Below are positions 8,374-15,863 of a DNA stretch of 64,000 nucleotides, piece by piece. The stretch lies in assembly GCF_030519355.1 (NCBI RefSeq), contig NZ_JAUMKC010000004.1:186001-250000 (forward strand), given 5' to 3'. The translations under genes and the position numbers were made by a program. The notes beneath the pieces are model-generated. The model made no database searches, was not told the DNA's origin, and saw only the letters and a list, made by a program, of their open reading frames with translations. Numbering within the stretch: the first letter of the stretch is position 1; each line of letters begins with the position of its first letter. Source of the DNA: Mucilaginibacter sp. L3T2-6. Its GTDB lineage: Bacteria; Bacteroidota; Bacteroidia; Sphingobacteriales; Sphingobacteriaceae.

Positions 8374-8883
8374 TTAAATGGTTTTCTCGAGCACTGCGAG
8401 TTCCAGGTGTTGGCGGGCTATGCCAAATTTCTCTCCGGGGTGAAAGGGGAGCATTTCGCCGGTTGGATGGTAACCGCGGCGTTTATACCAGTCGATCAGC
8501 TCGTCGCGTATGCTGATAACGGTCATGCTCAGAGTATGGATATCCAATTTTTTCGCCTCATCTTCTGCGGCCAGCAGCAATTCGCGGCCAATGCCTTTGC
8601 CTTGCAGGGCAGGAGAGACACTGAACATGCCCACATACAGCCTGGGCCTGCGCACCTCCAGGTAAACGCATCCGTTGATGACGCCGTTCTCATCAGTATT
8701 TTTCAGAATGGTTATATGATCGTCATGGAAGTAACCGGTCAGCGTTTGTTCGTCAATCCGCATGCCGTCAAGCAAATCAGCTTCGGTTGTCCAGCCTTGT
8801 TTGGAGGTTTCGCCGCGATACGCGCTGTTGACTAATACATTTAATAGTGGTACATCCGCAAGGACAGCTTTGGTTACCGGCAT
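8374..8883 (-). CDS. GNAT-family N-acetyltransferase
   Basis: I start the gene at the ATG at 8883 (MPVTKAVLAD), because the upstream extension looks unlike the family. The 169-residue protein has the acetyl-CoA binding motif A, VSPALQGKGIGRELL, with the Q/GxGxG loop. It then has a WYKRRGYHPTG segment typical of GNAT motif B. The substrate is unknown; a small amine or antibiotic-like molecule is possible. It is cytosolic, with no partner gene. Confidence 0.85.
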   Translation of the reverse strand: MPVTKAVLADVPLLNVLVNSAYRGETSKQGWTTEADLLDGMRIDEQTLTGYFHDDHITILKNTDENGVINGCVYLEVRRPRLYVGMFSVSPALQGKGIGRELLLAAEDEAKKLDIHTLSMTVISIRDELIDWYKRRGYHPTGEMLPFHPGEKFGIARQHLELAVLEKTI

Positions 8884-8948
8884 AATTACTTTTTTTGGGA
8901 CGACAAACCTAAAGCTTTTGAAAATCAGAGTCAAGAATCGGTTTGATA

Positions 8949-9284
8949 TTACAAATCTCTGTAATCTTCTCGTACCGGGCTGAAAATATCAATCAGCCTG
9001 CAATCGGTTAATGCCACACCACTGTGCCAAACGTTGGATGGTATTACAGCGAATAAGCCAGGTGTAAGCCTTTGTGGTATCTCGTTAACTGTAAGCTCAA
9101 ATTCCCCTTCCAAAACAAAAGATAATTGTTCATGTACATGCCGGTGCCTCGGGATCGGGCTGCCCTTGGTTACATCAATAAAGTTGACGGTATTGGTTTC
9201 GGTATGGATTAATTTGGAGAAGTAACCGGGGGCAATCTCTTTGGTTGGTATGTCGCTAAAGTGTTTAAAGATAGAAGTGTCCAT
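8949..9284 (-). CDS. Small cupin-domain protein
   Basis: Started at the ATG at 9284 (MDTSIFKHF), the protein has 111 residues. It is a single cupin barrel. Motif 1 is HRHVHEQLSFVLEGEFEL, with the metal-binding histidines and glutamate, and motif 2 is GLFAVIPSNVWHSG. Such proteins bind a metal and act as small dioxygenases, isomerases or sensor domains. No specific function can be assigned. The GNAT gene follows 65 nt downstream on the same strand. Confidence 0.85.
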   Translation of the reverse strand: MDTSIFKHFSDIPTKEIAPGYFSKLIHTETNTVNFIDVTKGSPIPRHRHVHEQLSFVLEGEFELTVNEIPQRLTPGLFAVIPSNVWHSGVALTDCRLIDIFSPVREDYRDL

Positions 9285-9405
9285 GTTTTTATAATTGATG
9301 GGTAATATGTGCAATATTAAAAATTAAAAAAGATTTATCTTTATCAGTATAAAACCATCACACTTACAATAAGGTTATTTAACAAAGGTTTTACAACCAT
9401 CTGAT

Positions 9406-10317
9406 ATGGCATTTATTGATTATTACCAGGTTTTAGGCATTGATAAAAAGGCATCGGAAAAAGATATAAAGGCGGCATACCGCAAACTTGCCCGCAAATA
9501 CCACCCCGACCTTAACCCTAACGATGCCGAAGCCCACAAAAAGTTTCAACAGCTAAACGAAGCCAATGAAGTATTGAGCGACCCGGAGAAGCGTAAGAAA
9601 TACGACCAGTACGGCGAGCACTGGCAGCACGGCCCGGAATATGAGCAGGCCCGCCAGCAGCAACAACGCCAGCAGCAAGCCGGTGGTTTTGGAGGCGGCC
9701 AGTATAGTGGGTTTGAGGGCTTTGGCAGCGACGATTTTTCAGACTTCTTCCAGTCGATGTTTGGCGGCGGTTCCGGCGCAAGAGGCGGAAGGCAGACTAA
9801 ATTCAGGGGGCAGGATTATAGCGCCGAATTACGGCTGAACCTAAAGGATGCAGCCGTAACGCACAAACAGACGCTTACCGTAAATGGTAAGAACATACGC
9901 ATTACCATACCCGCCGGTGTTGAGAACGGACAGAACATTAAGATAGCCGGGCACGGCGGCCCCGGCACCAACGGCGGGCCTGCGGGCGATTTATACATTA
10001 CTTTTATAGTTGCAGACGATCCCATATTTAAAAGGAACGGCAGCGACCTGTACGCCAATGTGAAGCTTGACCTGTATACAGCGGTGCTGGGCGGCGAGGT
10101 AACCATCGATACGCTCGACAGCAAAGTAAAAATAAAAGTTAAGCCTGAAACGCAGAACGGTACTAAAGTAAAACTAAAGGGCAAGGGGATGCCCGTTTAT
10201 AAAAAAGAGAACCATTTTGGCGATCTGTATATAACTTACGATATACAAGTGCCTGTGAATCTTACCGATAAACAAAGGAAACTTTTTGAGCAGATCAGGG
10301 ATGAGGCGAAAAGCTGA
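9406..10317 (+). CDS. cbpA: CbpA-type DnaJ co-chaperone
   Basis: The 303-residue protein has an N-terminal J domain (about 5-70) with the HPD motif in RKYHPDLNP, a Gly/Gln/Phe-rich linker (about 80-130), and two C-terminal peptide-binding domains. The zinc-finger domain of DnaJ is missing, which is what separates CbpA from DnaJ. It stimulates the ATPase of DnaK and can bind DNA in other species. The gene downstream encodes a CbpM-like modulator, which strongly supports the CbpA call. Confidence 0.93.
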   Translation: MAFIDYYQVLGIDKKASEKDIKAAYRKLARKYHPDLNPNDAEAHKKFQQLNEANEVLSDPEKRKKYDQYGEHWQHGPEYEQARQQQQRQQQAGGFGGGQYSGFEGFGSDDFSDFFQSMFGGGSGARGGRQTKFRGQDYSAELRLNLKDAAVTHKQTLTVNGKNIRITIPAGVENGQNIKIAGHGGPGTNGGPAGDLYITFIVADDPIFKRNGSDLYANVKLDLYTAVLGGEVTIDTLDSKVKIKVKPETQNGTKVKLKGKGMPVYKKENHFGDLYITYDIQVPVNLTDKQRKLFEQIRDEAKS

Positions 10318-10368
10318 ACAGGTGCTTTATTTAACAGTTACCGATAAACTAATAAACCACAGAACCAA

Positions 10369-10644
10369 ATGAACAATTTGATAGCAGCAGCTGATATATG
10401 CACCCATCATGGGATAGAATACACATTTATCAACTCGCTTAGTGAAGCCGGGCTGGTAAAGGTAAAGGTAGTTAAGAAAAATGCCTACATCCCGGAGCCT
10501 GAGCTGCAAAGGCTGGAGAAAATGATACGTATGCACCAGGATCTCGAGATAAACATTGCCGGGATAGAGGCTATTGTGCACCTGCTGGAGCGGGTCGAAC
10601 AAATGCAGGAAGAGATGAGGCTGTTGCGAAACAGGTTAGGCTGA
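10369..10644 (+). CDS. cbpM: CbpM-like modulator of CbpA (MerR-type fold)
   Basis: The 91-residue protein has a MerR-like N-terminal helix-turn-helix segment (LIAAADICTHHGIEYTFIN), a short wing and a C-terminal helical part with YIPEPELQRLEKMIRMH. This is the usual layout of CbpM, which inhibits CbpA by binding its J domain. It starts 51 nt after cbpA on the same strand and most likely shares its transcript. Direct DNA binding by CbpM is not expected. Confidence 0.85.
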   Translation: MNNLIAAADICTHHGIEYTFINSLSEAGLVKVKVVKKNAYIPEPELQRLEKMIRMHQDLEINIAGIEAIVHLLERVEQMQEEMRLLRNRLG

Positions 10645-10647
10645 GCG

Positions 10648-12123
10648 TTAGTGAACAGCCGGCAGGGTAAAATAAAACGTAGCGCCCTTGCCTTCTTCGC
10701 TTTCCACGCCGATGGCGCCTTTATGCCGCTGCATGATTTCGCGCGATAGGTACAGACCGATGCCGAAGCCCGAAATGTTTTTCATCTTGTCGCCTTCAAC
10801 CCGGTAAAACCGCTGGAACAGTTTTTCCTGGTCTTTTGGCCTGATGCCTATGCCCTTATCTTCTACTGATACCTTTACACTGTCTATTTCTTTTACGGCG
10901 GTTATGCTGATAATAGTTTCCTTGTCAGAATATTTTAAGGCATTACTTAAAAAATTGCTGGTTACCTGGCCTATTTTCTCATGGTCGGCACGCACCATGA
11001 GTTTTTCGCCTGGCTGAAAGTATATTATCCGTCCCGGGCTCAGAAGTCTGGTTTCCGCTATGATTTCTTCAATCAGCGCATTAATGTCAAAGTCTGCTAA
11101 TTTTAGCTGAAGTTTACCTGATTCAAGCCGCGACAGGTCGAGGAAAGCATGGATCAGGTCTGTCATTTTATTCACCTGGTTGCCTGCTTTCAACAGGGTG
11201 CTATTTACAAAGCTGTCGCCGGATGACGCCAGCCGCTTAGCCAGTATCTGTAAATAAGCTTTTACCGACGTAAGCGGCGTTTTAAGTTCATGGCTTGCCA
11301 TAGCAATGAAATCATTTTTTCGTATTTCGTCGCGTTTGTTGTCGGTAATATCCAATACGGTACCGAGCATTCTTACCGGGATATTTTTCTCATTGTAAAT
11401 AACAATGCCTTGTGTTTTTATCCAGCGAAGTGACTCGTCAGGCAAAGAGATCCTTACTTCATACAAGTATTTTCCGGTTACAAGGGCTTCATGGTAGGCC
11501 GCCACTACAATATTCTTTAAGTCTTCAGGATCAACCTGCCTTTGAAGTTCCTGGTGATTCAGGAGCGGTGCATCCGGTGGATGACCGAATATTTCATTCA
11601 TTCGGGGTGAGCTCACGAAGCTGTAATCGAGCAGGTTAAGGTCCCAGGTGGCCAGGGCAGCTGCATCTGTAGCGAGCCGTAAACGATCTTCATTTTCGGC
11701 AATAATTTCGCGCGCGCGCACTTCTTCAGTGATATCTATTACCGTGTTCAGTATATAATCAACCTTCCCATCGGTACTTAGCAAAGGGATATTGGAGCAA
11801 GACCAGTAACGTATATCGCAGATACCGGTATCTCTATTATAAACGTCGAAACGATAGCTGGGGACATCGACTTTTTGACCAGTGTCGACTACCCTGGTAA
11901 ACACGCTTCGGGCGTTCGTATCATCGCTAAGTGTTTTATCTTCCGGGAATGCTTCAAAAAATCCCTTACCGACAATATGCTCCCTGGTACTTGATGTTAC
12001 TTCCAGGTAGCTGTCGCTTGCCGCTGCAATGGTAAACCGCGGCGCATCCCCTTTTATTAATAAGGAGCCGGGCGATTTCTCAAATACAATTTTAAAAAGC
12101 TCAACGGATAAGTCGGCAGTCAT
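10648..12123 (-). CDS. PAS-domain sensor histidine kinase (orphan)
   Basis: The 491-residue protein has two PAS domains (about 10-135 and 145-262). The second has a PAC-type end, VRMLGTVLDITDNK. A HisKA domain with the phosphorylated H278 in ASHELKTPLTS and a HATPase_c domain with DKGIGI and GFGIGLYL follow. There is no signal peptide or membrane helix, so it is cytosolic. No response regulator gene is adjacent. Its kinase core resembles that of the kinase in the Kai operon at 15864-17534, both having HELKTPLTS and FYRVE. The ligand is unknown. Confidence 0.9.
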   Translation of the reverse strand: MTADLSVELFKIVFEKSPGSLLIKGDAPRFTIAAASDSYLEVTSSTREHIVGKGFFEAFPEDKTLSDDTNARSVFTRVVDTGQKVDVPSYRFDVYNRDTGICDIRYWSCSNIPLLSTDGKVDYILNTVIDITEEVRAREIIAENEDRLRLATDAAALATWDLNLLDYSFVSSPRMNEIFGHPPDAPLLNHQELQRQVDPEDLKNIVVAAYHEALVTGKYLYEVRISLPDESLRWIKTQGIVIYNEKNIPVRMLGTVLDITDNKRDEIRKNDFIAMASHELKTPLTSVKAYLQILAKRLASSGDSFVNSTLLKAGNQVNKMTDLIHAFLDLSRLESGKLQLKLADFDINALIEEIIAETRLLSPGRIIYFQPGEKLMVRADHEKIGQVTSNFLSNALKYSDKETIISITAVKEIDSVKVSVEDKGIGIRPKDQEKLFQRFYRVEGDKMKNISGFGIGLYLSREIMQRHKGAIGVESEEGKGATFYFTLPAVH

Positions 12124-12308
12124 AGGTTTGATGTATGCCTAATAATTAAAAGGATGAAATTAAGCAGATAAAATGTAAACCAAAAGTAATTTGGGGATAA
12201 TTTATAGGATATTGCATAATCGCTGACAACAATATATCTTCTTACATGTAGCATGCCTTTAAAAAAAGGATTTGTAAATTTAGGCTTTGATAAATTAAAT
12301 CTGCCGTT

Positions 12309-13202
12309 ATGAAAACAATATTTCTTAGCCTCTGCTTTCTGTTTTTATGCTTTGCCGGCTTCTCGCAGACAACCCCACAAGCAGACACCACCAGGTACTG
12401 GAAGGTACATGGCCAAAACACCGTATTGATAAGTCAAAGCTCATTTTCTAACTGGGCGGCGGGCGGCGTTAACGCCGTATCAGCCAACTTGGTGCTTGAC
12501 TATGATTTTAACTACAAAAAAGGAGTTTGGAGCTGGGATAATAAAGCCATTGCCGGTTACGGCATCAGCAAGCAAAACGGTACCGGGTGGCGAAAAAATG
12601 ACGACCGGATCATACTCAACAGCTTGCTCGGCCGCCAGGCTTCAAAATATTGGCTGTACACATTTTACATGAATTTTCAGACCCAGTTCACGAAAGGATA
12701 TTTATATGATGCAACCGGAGCCAGAACGTTGTTATCAGCACCTTTCGCACCAGCCTATTTGACATTCGGCCCCGGTTTTGCCTATAAAAGGTCGGATAAC
12801 TTTAGGGTGAACCTGTCGCCGGCCGCCGCCCGCATTACCATCGTTGGTAACGATTCACTTTCAGCCATTGGCTCCTACGGCGTAACGCCCGGCAAAAAGA
12901 GCCTGTTCGAGTTCGGAGCTTCTTTGGATGCTTATTACAAGGTTAACCTTGCTGAAAACATTGCCTTTGAAAATATCCTGAAGCTATATTCGAATTACCT
13001 GAAAAGACCTGGTGATATCTATTTGGACTATACCGCCAATATTTTTATGAAAGTAAACAAGCTGGTTACAGTTAATGCCGGTGTGGAATTAATAAACGAC
13101 CCAAAGGCACAGATACCGCAAATAAAGAACGGTGTGAGTGAATACCACTCGCTTTTGCAGGTAAAACAGATTTTTGGCGCAGGCCTCACTTATAAATTTT
13201 AA
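12309..13202 (+). CDS. DUF3078 secreted protein, probable outer-membrane barrel
   Basis: The 297-residue protein starts with a signal peptide of about 19 residues ending at FSQ. The N-terminal mature part has WKVHGQNTVLISQSSFSNWAAGG, the hallmark of DUF3078. The remainder alternates strands like a beta-barrel and ends in YKF, with an aromatic last residue as in outer-membrane barrels. The family is common in Bacteroidota and has no known function. The gene ends before a weak terminator and about 290 bp upstream of kaiC. Confidence 0.85.
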   Translation: MKTIFLSLCFLFLCFAGFSQTTPQADTTRYWKVHGQNTVLISQSSFSNWAAGGVNAVSANLVLDYDFNYKKGVWSWDNKAIAGYGISKQNGTGWRKNDDRIILNSLLGRQASKYWLYTFYMNFQTQFTKGYLYDATGARTLLSAPFAPAYLTFGPGFAYKRSDNFRVNLSPAAARITIVGNDSLSAIGSYGVTPGKKSLFEFGASLDAYYKVNLAENIAFENILKLYSNYLKRPGDIYLDYTANIFMKVNKLVTVNAGVELINDPKAQIPQIKNGVSEYHSLLQVKQIFGAGLTYKF

Positions 13203-13229
13203 AGGCAATTTCATTCAATATGTAAGCAA

Positions 13230-13254
13230 TGCCACCCCGGCACGGCTTTTTTTT
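13230..13254 (+). terminator. Weak terminator after the DUF3078 gene
   Basis: A short hairpin with arms TGCC and GGCA lies four bases before a run of eight T (13247-13254), 28 bp after the stop at 13202. The stem is only about four pairs, so efficient termination is uncertain, and some readthrough into the kai region is possible. Confidence 0.4.
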
Positions 13255-13272
13255 GCTTCAATATTTAATAAA

Positions 13273-13395
13273 CTGTTAAGTACTTATTAACAGATATTTA
13301 ACCGCTATTCCTGGTGATTTGTAACTTTTCCTTTAAATATCAAACCTATAAAAACAATTTCTGTTACTTTTTATTATAGAACTTATTAATAACAG
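13273..13395. promoter_or_regulatory. Candidate operator cluster upstream of kaiC (four CTGTTA half-sites)
   Basis: A near-perfect 21-bp palindrome with arms CTGTTAA and TTAACAG lies at 13273-13293. A second inverted pair, CTGTTA at 13361-13366 and TAACAG at 13390-13395, follows closer to the gene. The stretch ACTTATTAACAG at 13282-13293 is nearly repeated at 13381-13395 with a small insertion. The region is very AT-rich. These sites are probably for a regulator of the kai operon, which is not identified. No clear TAnnTTTG box is seen before kaiC. Confidence 0.4.
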
Positions 13396-13488
13396 TATAG
13401 TCCTCAATAATTTAAATAAAAATATAAAAAATATATTAAAAATTAAATTTAAGGAATATTTTTATACGATTTAATAATATTATCGTAC

Positions 13489-15234
13489 ATGGCTAAAGAA
13501 AGTAAAAAAAATAAAAAGACAATACATCATACCCAGATACCAAAAACACCAACCGGCATCACTGGGTTGGATGAAATAACAGGCGGTGGTTTACCCGCAG
13601 CTCGGCCCACGCTGATATGCGGAGAAGCCGGTTGCGGCAAAACGCTTATTTCGCTGGAGTTTATAGTAAAAGGCGCGACCGAATTTAATGAGCCGGGCGT
13701 ATTTATGGCTTTTGAGGAAAAAGCGGAAGAACTATCTATGAACGTAGGTTCCCTTGGTTTTAACCTGGAGCAAATGCAAAAGGATAAAAAACTGAAAATT
13801 GATTATGTTCATATAGACCGGAGTGAGATTGAGGAAACCGGAGAGTATGACCTTGACGGCTTGTTTATACGCCTTAACCATGCCATCGACAGCATTGGCG
13901 CTAAACGTGTGGTACTCGATACTATTGAAAACCTGTTTGCCGGTTTAACAAACCAGGCAATATTAAGGGCCGAGATTCGTCGTCTATTCCAATGGCTGAA
14001 GGAAAAAGGCGTTACCGCCATAGTTACCGGCGAGAAGGGCGAAGGCGCATCCCTGACCCGGCAGGGACTGGAGGAGTATGTTTCAGATTGTGTTATACTG
14101 CTGGATCATAGGGTAATTAATCAAATTTCGACCCGGAGACTGCGGATTGTGAAGTATCGTGGCTCAATGCATGGCACTAACGAGTACCCCTTCCTGATTG
14201 ATGAGGATGGCATTTCTGTATTGCCTGTAACCTCGCTGCAATTGGAGAAAGAGGTTTCTTCTGAACGAGTGTCAACAGGCATCCCTGCCCTGGACAAGAT
14301 GCTTGGCGGGAAAGGCTTTTTCAAGGGCGGGAGCGTGCTGGTATCGGGTACAGCAGGTACCGGTAAAACAAGTATAGCCGCATGCTTTGCAAACGACATT
14401 TGCAGCAAGGGGAAAAAGTGCATGTACTTTGCCTTTGAAGAGTCGCCCAGCCAGATTGTCAGGAACATGCGGTCAATCAATGTCGACTTAAAAAAACATA
14501 TGGAAAATGGCCTGCTGCAATTCCAGGCTTCGCGCCCTACGCTGCATGGCCTGGAACAGCACTTGGTAGCTATCCATAAGGTGATAAAGAAATTCAGGCC
14601 CGATGCCGTGGTGCTCGATCCTATTACGAATCTCATCACAGTGGGATCGGTAAGTGATGTTAAATCGATGCTGATCAGGCTCATTGATTTTTTGCAGGAA
14701 GAACAGATTACGGTATTGTTTACGGCGCTCAGTTTGAATAATATAGTAAATGAGCAAACCGACGAAGGAGTGTCATCATTGGTTGATGCCTGGATTTTAG
14801 TGCGCGACATTGAATTTAACGGCGAAAGGAACCGTGGCATGTACATCATGAAATCACGCGGGATGAAGCACTCGAACCAGGTTAGGGAATTTGTGATCAC
14901 CGACAAGGGCATTGATCTGGTTGATGTTTATTTGGGTCCCGACGGAGTGCTAACAGGCTCGGCCCGCGAGGCGCAAATACTGCAGGAACAAACAGGTAAG
15001 GTGCTGCGAAACAATGCCATGAGCATGAAAGACCGTGAAATACTGCGCAAACGAAAAATTCTGGAGGCTAAAATTGCAAGCTTGCAGAGCGAGTTTGAGT
15101 CGGCGGAAGAAGAACTTAATAAAATATATATTGAAGAAGAACTGGTAAAAAAAGTAACAGATGGCAATCGCGACGAGATGTTGAAAAGACGCGGCGGCGG
15201 CGAAGAAGTTGCCGGAAAAAATGGCAAGAAATAA
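13489..15234 (+). CDS. kaiC: KaiC-family circadian-clock-type ATPase/kinase
   Basis: The 581-residue protein has two RecA-like KaiC domains. CI has Walker A GEAGCGKT (45-52), catalytic E76-E77 and a Walker B ending in D144. CII has GTAGTGKT (287-294), E317-E318 and D377. In cyanobacterial KaiC the CII phosphosites are T426, S431 and T432. The aligned residues here are T424, S429 and S430, so the site is kept with Ser for Thr at the last position. The C-terminus after about 480 is longer than in cyanobacteria (519 residues in total there). It holds a [14 protein letters not shown] segment, also seen in other non-cyanobacterial KaiC proteins, and a charged coiled coil (about 512-560). Autokinase and slow ATPase activity are expected; a rhythm is not implied. 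First gene of a four-gene operon. Confidence 0.93.
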   Translation: MAKESKKNKKTIHHTQIPKTPTGITGLDEITGGGLPAARPTLICGEAGCGKTLISLEFIVKGATEFNEPGVFMAFEEKAEELSMNVGSLGFNLEQMQKDKKLKIDYVHIDRSEIEETGEYDLDGLFIRLNHAIDSIGAKRVVLDTIENLFAGLTNQAILRAEIRRLFQWLKEKGVTAIVTGEKGEGASLTRQGLEEYVSDCVILLDHRVINQISTRRLRIVKYRGSMHGTNEYPFLIDEDGISVLPVTSLQLEKEVSSERVSTGIPALDKMLGGKGFFKGGSVLVSGTAGTGKTSIAACFANDICSKGKKCMYFAFEESPSQIVRNMRSINVDLKKHMENGLLQFQASRPTLHGLEQHLVAIHKVIKKFRPDAVVLDPITNLITVGSVSDVKSMLIRLIDFLQEEQITVLFTALSLNNIVNEQTDEGVSSLVDAWILVRDIEFNGERNRGMYIMKSRGMKHSNQVREFVITDKGIDLVDVYLGPDGVLTGSAREAQILQEQTGKVLRNNAMSMKDREILRKRKILEAKIASLQSEFESAEEELNKIYIEEELVKKVTDGNRDEMLKRRGGGEEVAGKNGKK

Positions 15235-15236
15235 CA

Positions 15237-15533
15237 ATGAAAACAAAAGAATGCAAATACGAATTAAGGTTGTACATTGCCGGAAAAACTGCGAAATCGC
15301 AGACGGCGCTTGCAAACCTGCATAAATATTGTGAAGAATACCTGGAGGGTGAATATAAAATTGAAGTTATAGATTTGTTGGTTAAGCCGCAGTTGGCGGA
15401 GGGGGACCAGATATTCGCCGTGCCTACATTGGTACGCAAGGTACCCGAACCGATACGTAAAATTATAGGCGATTTATCCAACGAAGAAAAAGTGCTGGTA
15501 GGTTTAAATATACGCCCGGCTAACAAAAAATAA
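15237..15533 (+). CDS. kaiB: KaiB protein, first copy
   Basis: The 98-residue protein is a KaiB of normal length (about 102 in cyanobacteria). It keeps LRLYIAG, the central [16 protein letters not shown], the prolines of the fold-switch region (VPTL and VPEPIR) and the C-terminal [15 protein letters not shown], all very like cyanobacterial KaiB. KaiB binds the CI ring of KaiC after switching to a thioredoxin-like fold. The gene starts 2 nt after the kaiC stop, so translation is probably coupled. It is more like classical KaiB than the second copy is. Confidence 0.93.
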   Translation: MKTKECKYELRLYIAGKTAKSQTALANLHKYCEEYLEGEYKIEVIDLLVKPQLAEGDQIFAVPTLVRKVPEPIRKIIGDLSNEEKVLVGLNIRPANKK

Positions 15534-15535
15534 TA

Positions 15536-15859
15536 ATGACCGAGCATCCAAAAGTACCTGCCGCTGACAACAATTTTAACAGTGATGACCTATACCGGCT
15601 GCGTTTATACGTTACCGGCGCAACGCCTAATTCAACCCGGGCTATATCCAATTTAAAGGAATTTTGCGAAAATTTCCTGCCCGGCAGGTATGAGCTGGAG
15701 ATAATAGATGTTTACCAACAGCCTTTGATAGCCGAAAGTGAGCAGCTAATTGCCTTACCTATGTTAGTAAAGCTTTCCCCTGCACCGCAACGTAGGCTGA
15801 TAGGCGATATGTCTGATATTGACAAAGTGCTCAGGGGACTGAATTTACCGGCCAGATAG
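15536..15859 (+). CDS. KaiB protein, second and more divergent copy
   Basis: The 107-residue KaiB-fold protein starts 2 nt after the first copy. It has an N-terminal extension of about 18 residues and the KaiB signatures LRLYVTGATPNSTRAI, IIDVY and RRLIGDMSDIDKVL. It differs in the central part (ALPMLVKLSPAPQ in place of [13 protein letters not shown]) and lacks the KPQLAE motif, having QQPLIAES. Tandem kaiB genes may encode partners with different fold-switching or KaiC affinity, or the second may act on the downstream kinase as the KaiB-like domain of SasA does. That last point is inference. Confidence 0.9.
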   Translation: MTEHPKVPAADNNFNSDDLYRLRLYVTGATPNSTRAISNLKEFCENFLPGRYELEIIDVYQQPLIAESEQLIALPMLVKLSPAPQRRLIGDMSDIDKVLRGLNLPAR

Positions 15860-15863
15860 TATT

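Noticed and set aside
14121-14912. A 263-codon frame antisense to kaiC
   Set aside because: It is an antisense shadow of the well-supported kaiC gene and has low-complexity Ser/Leu-rich translation.
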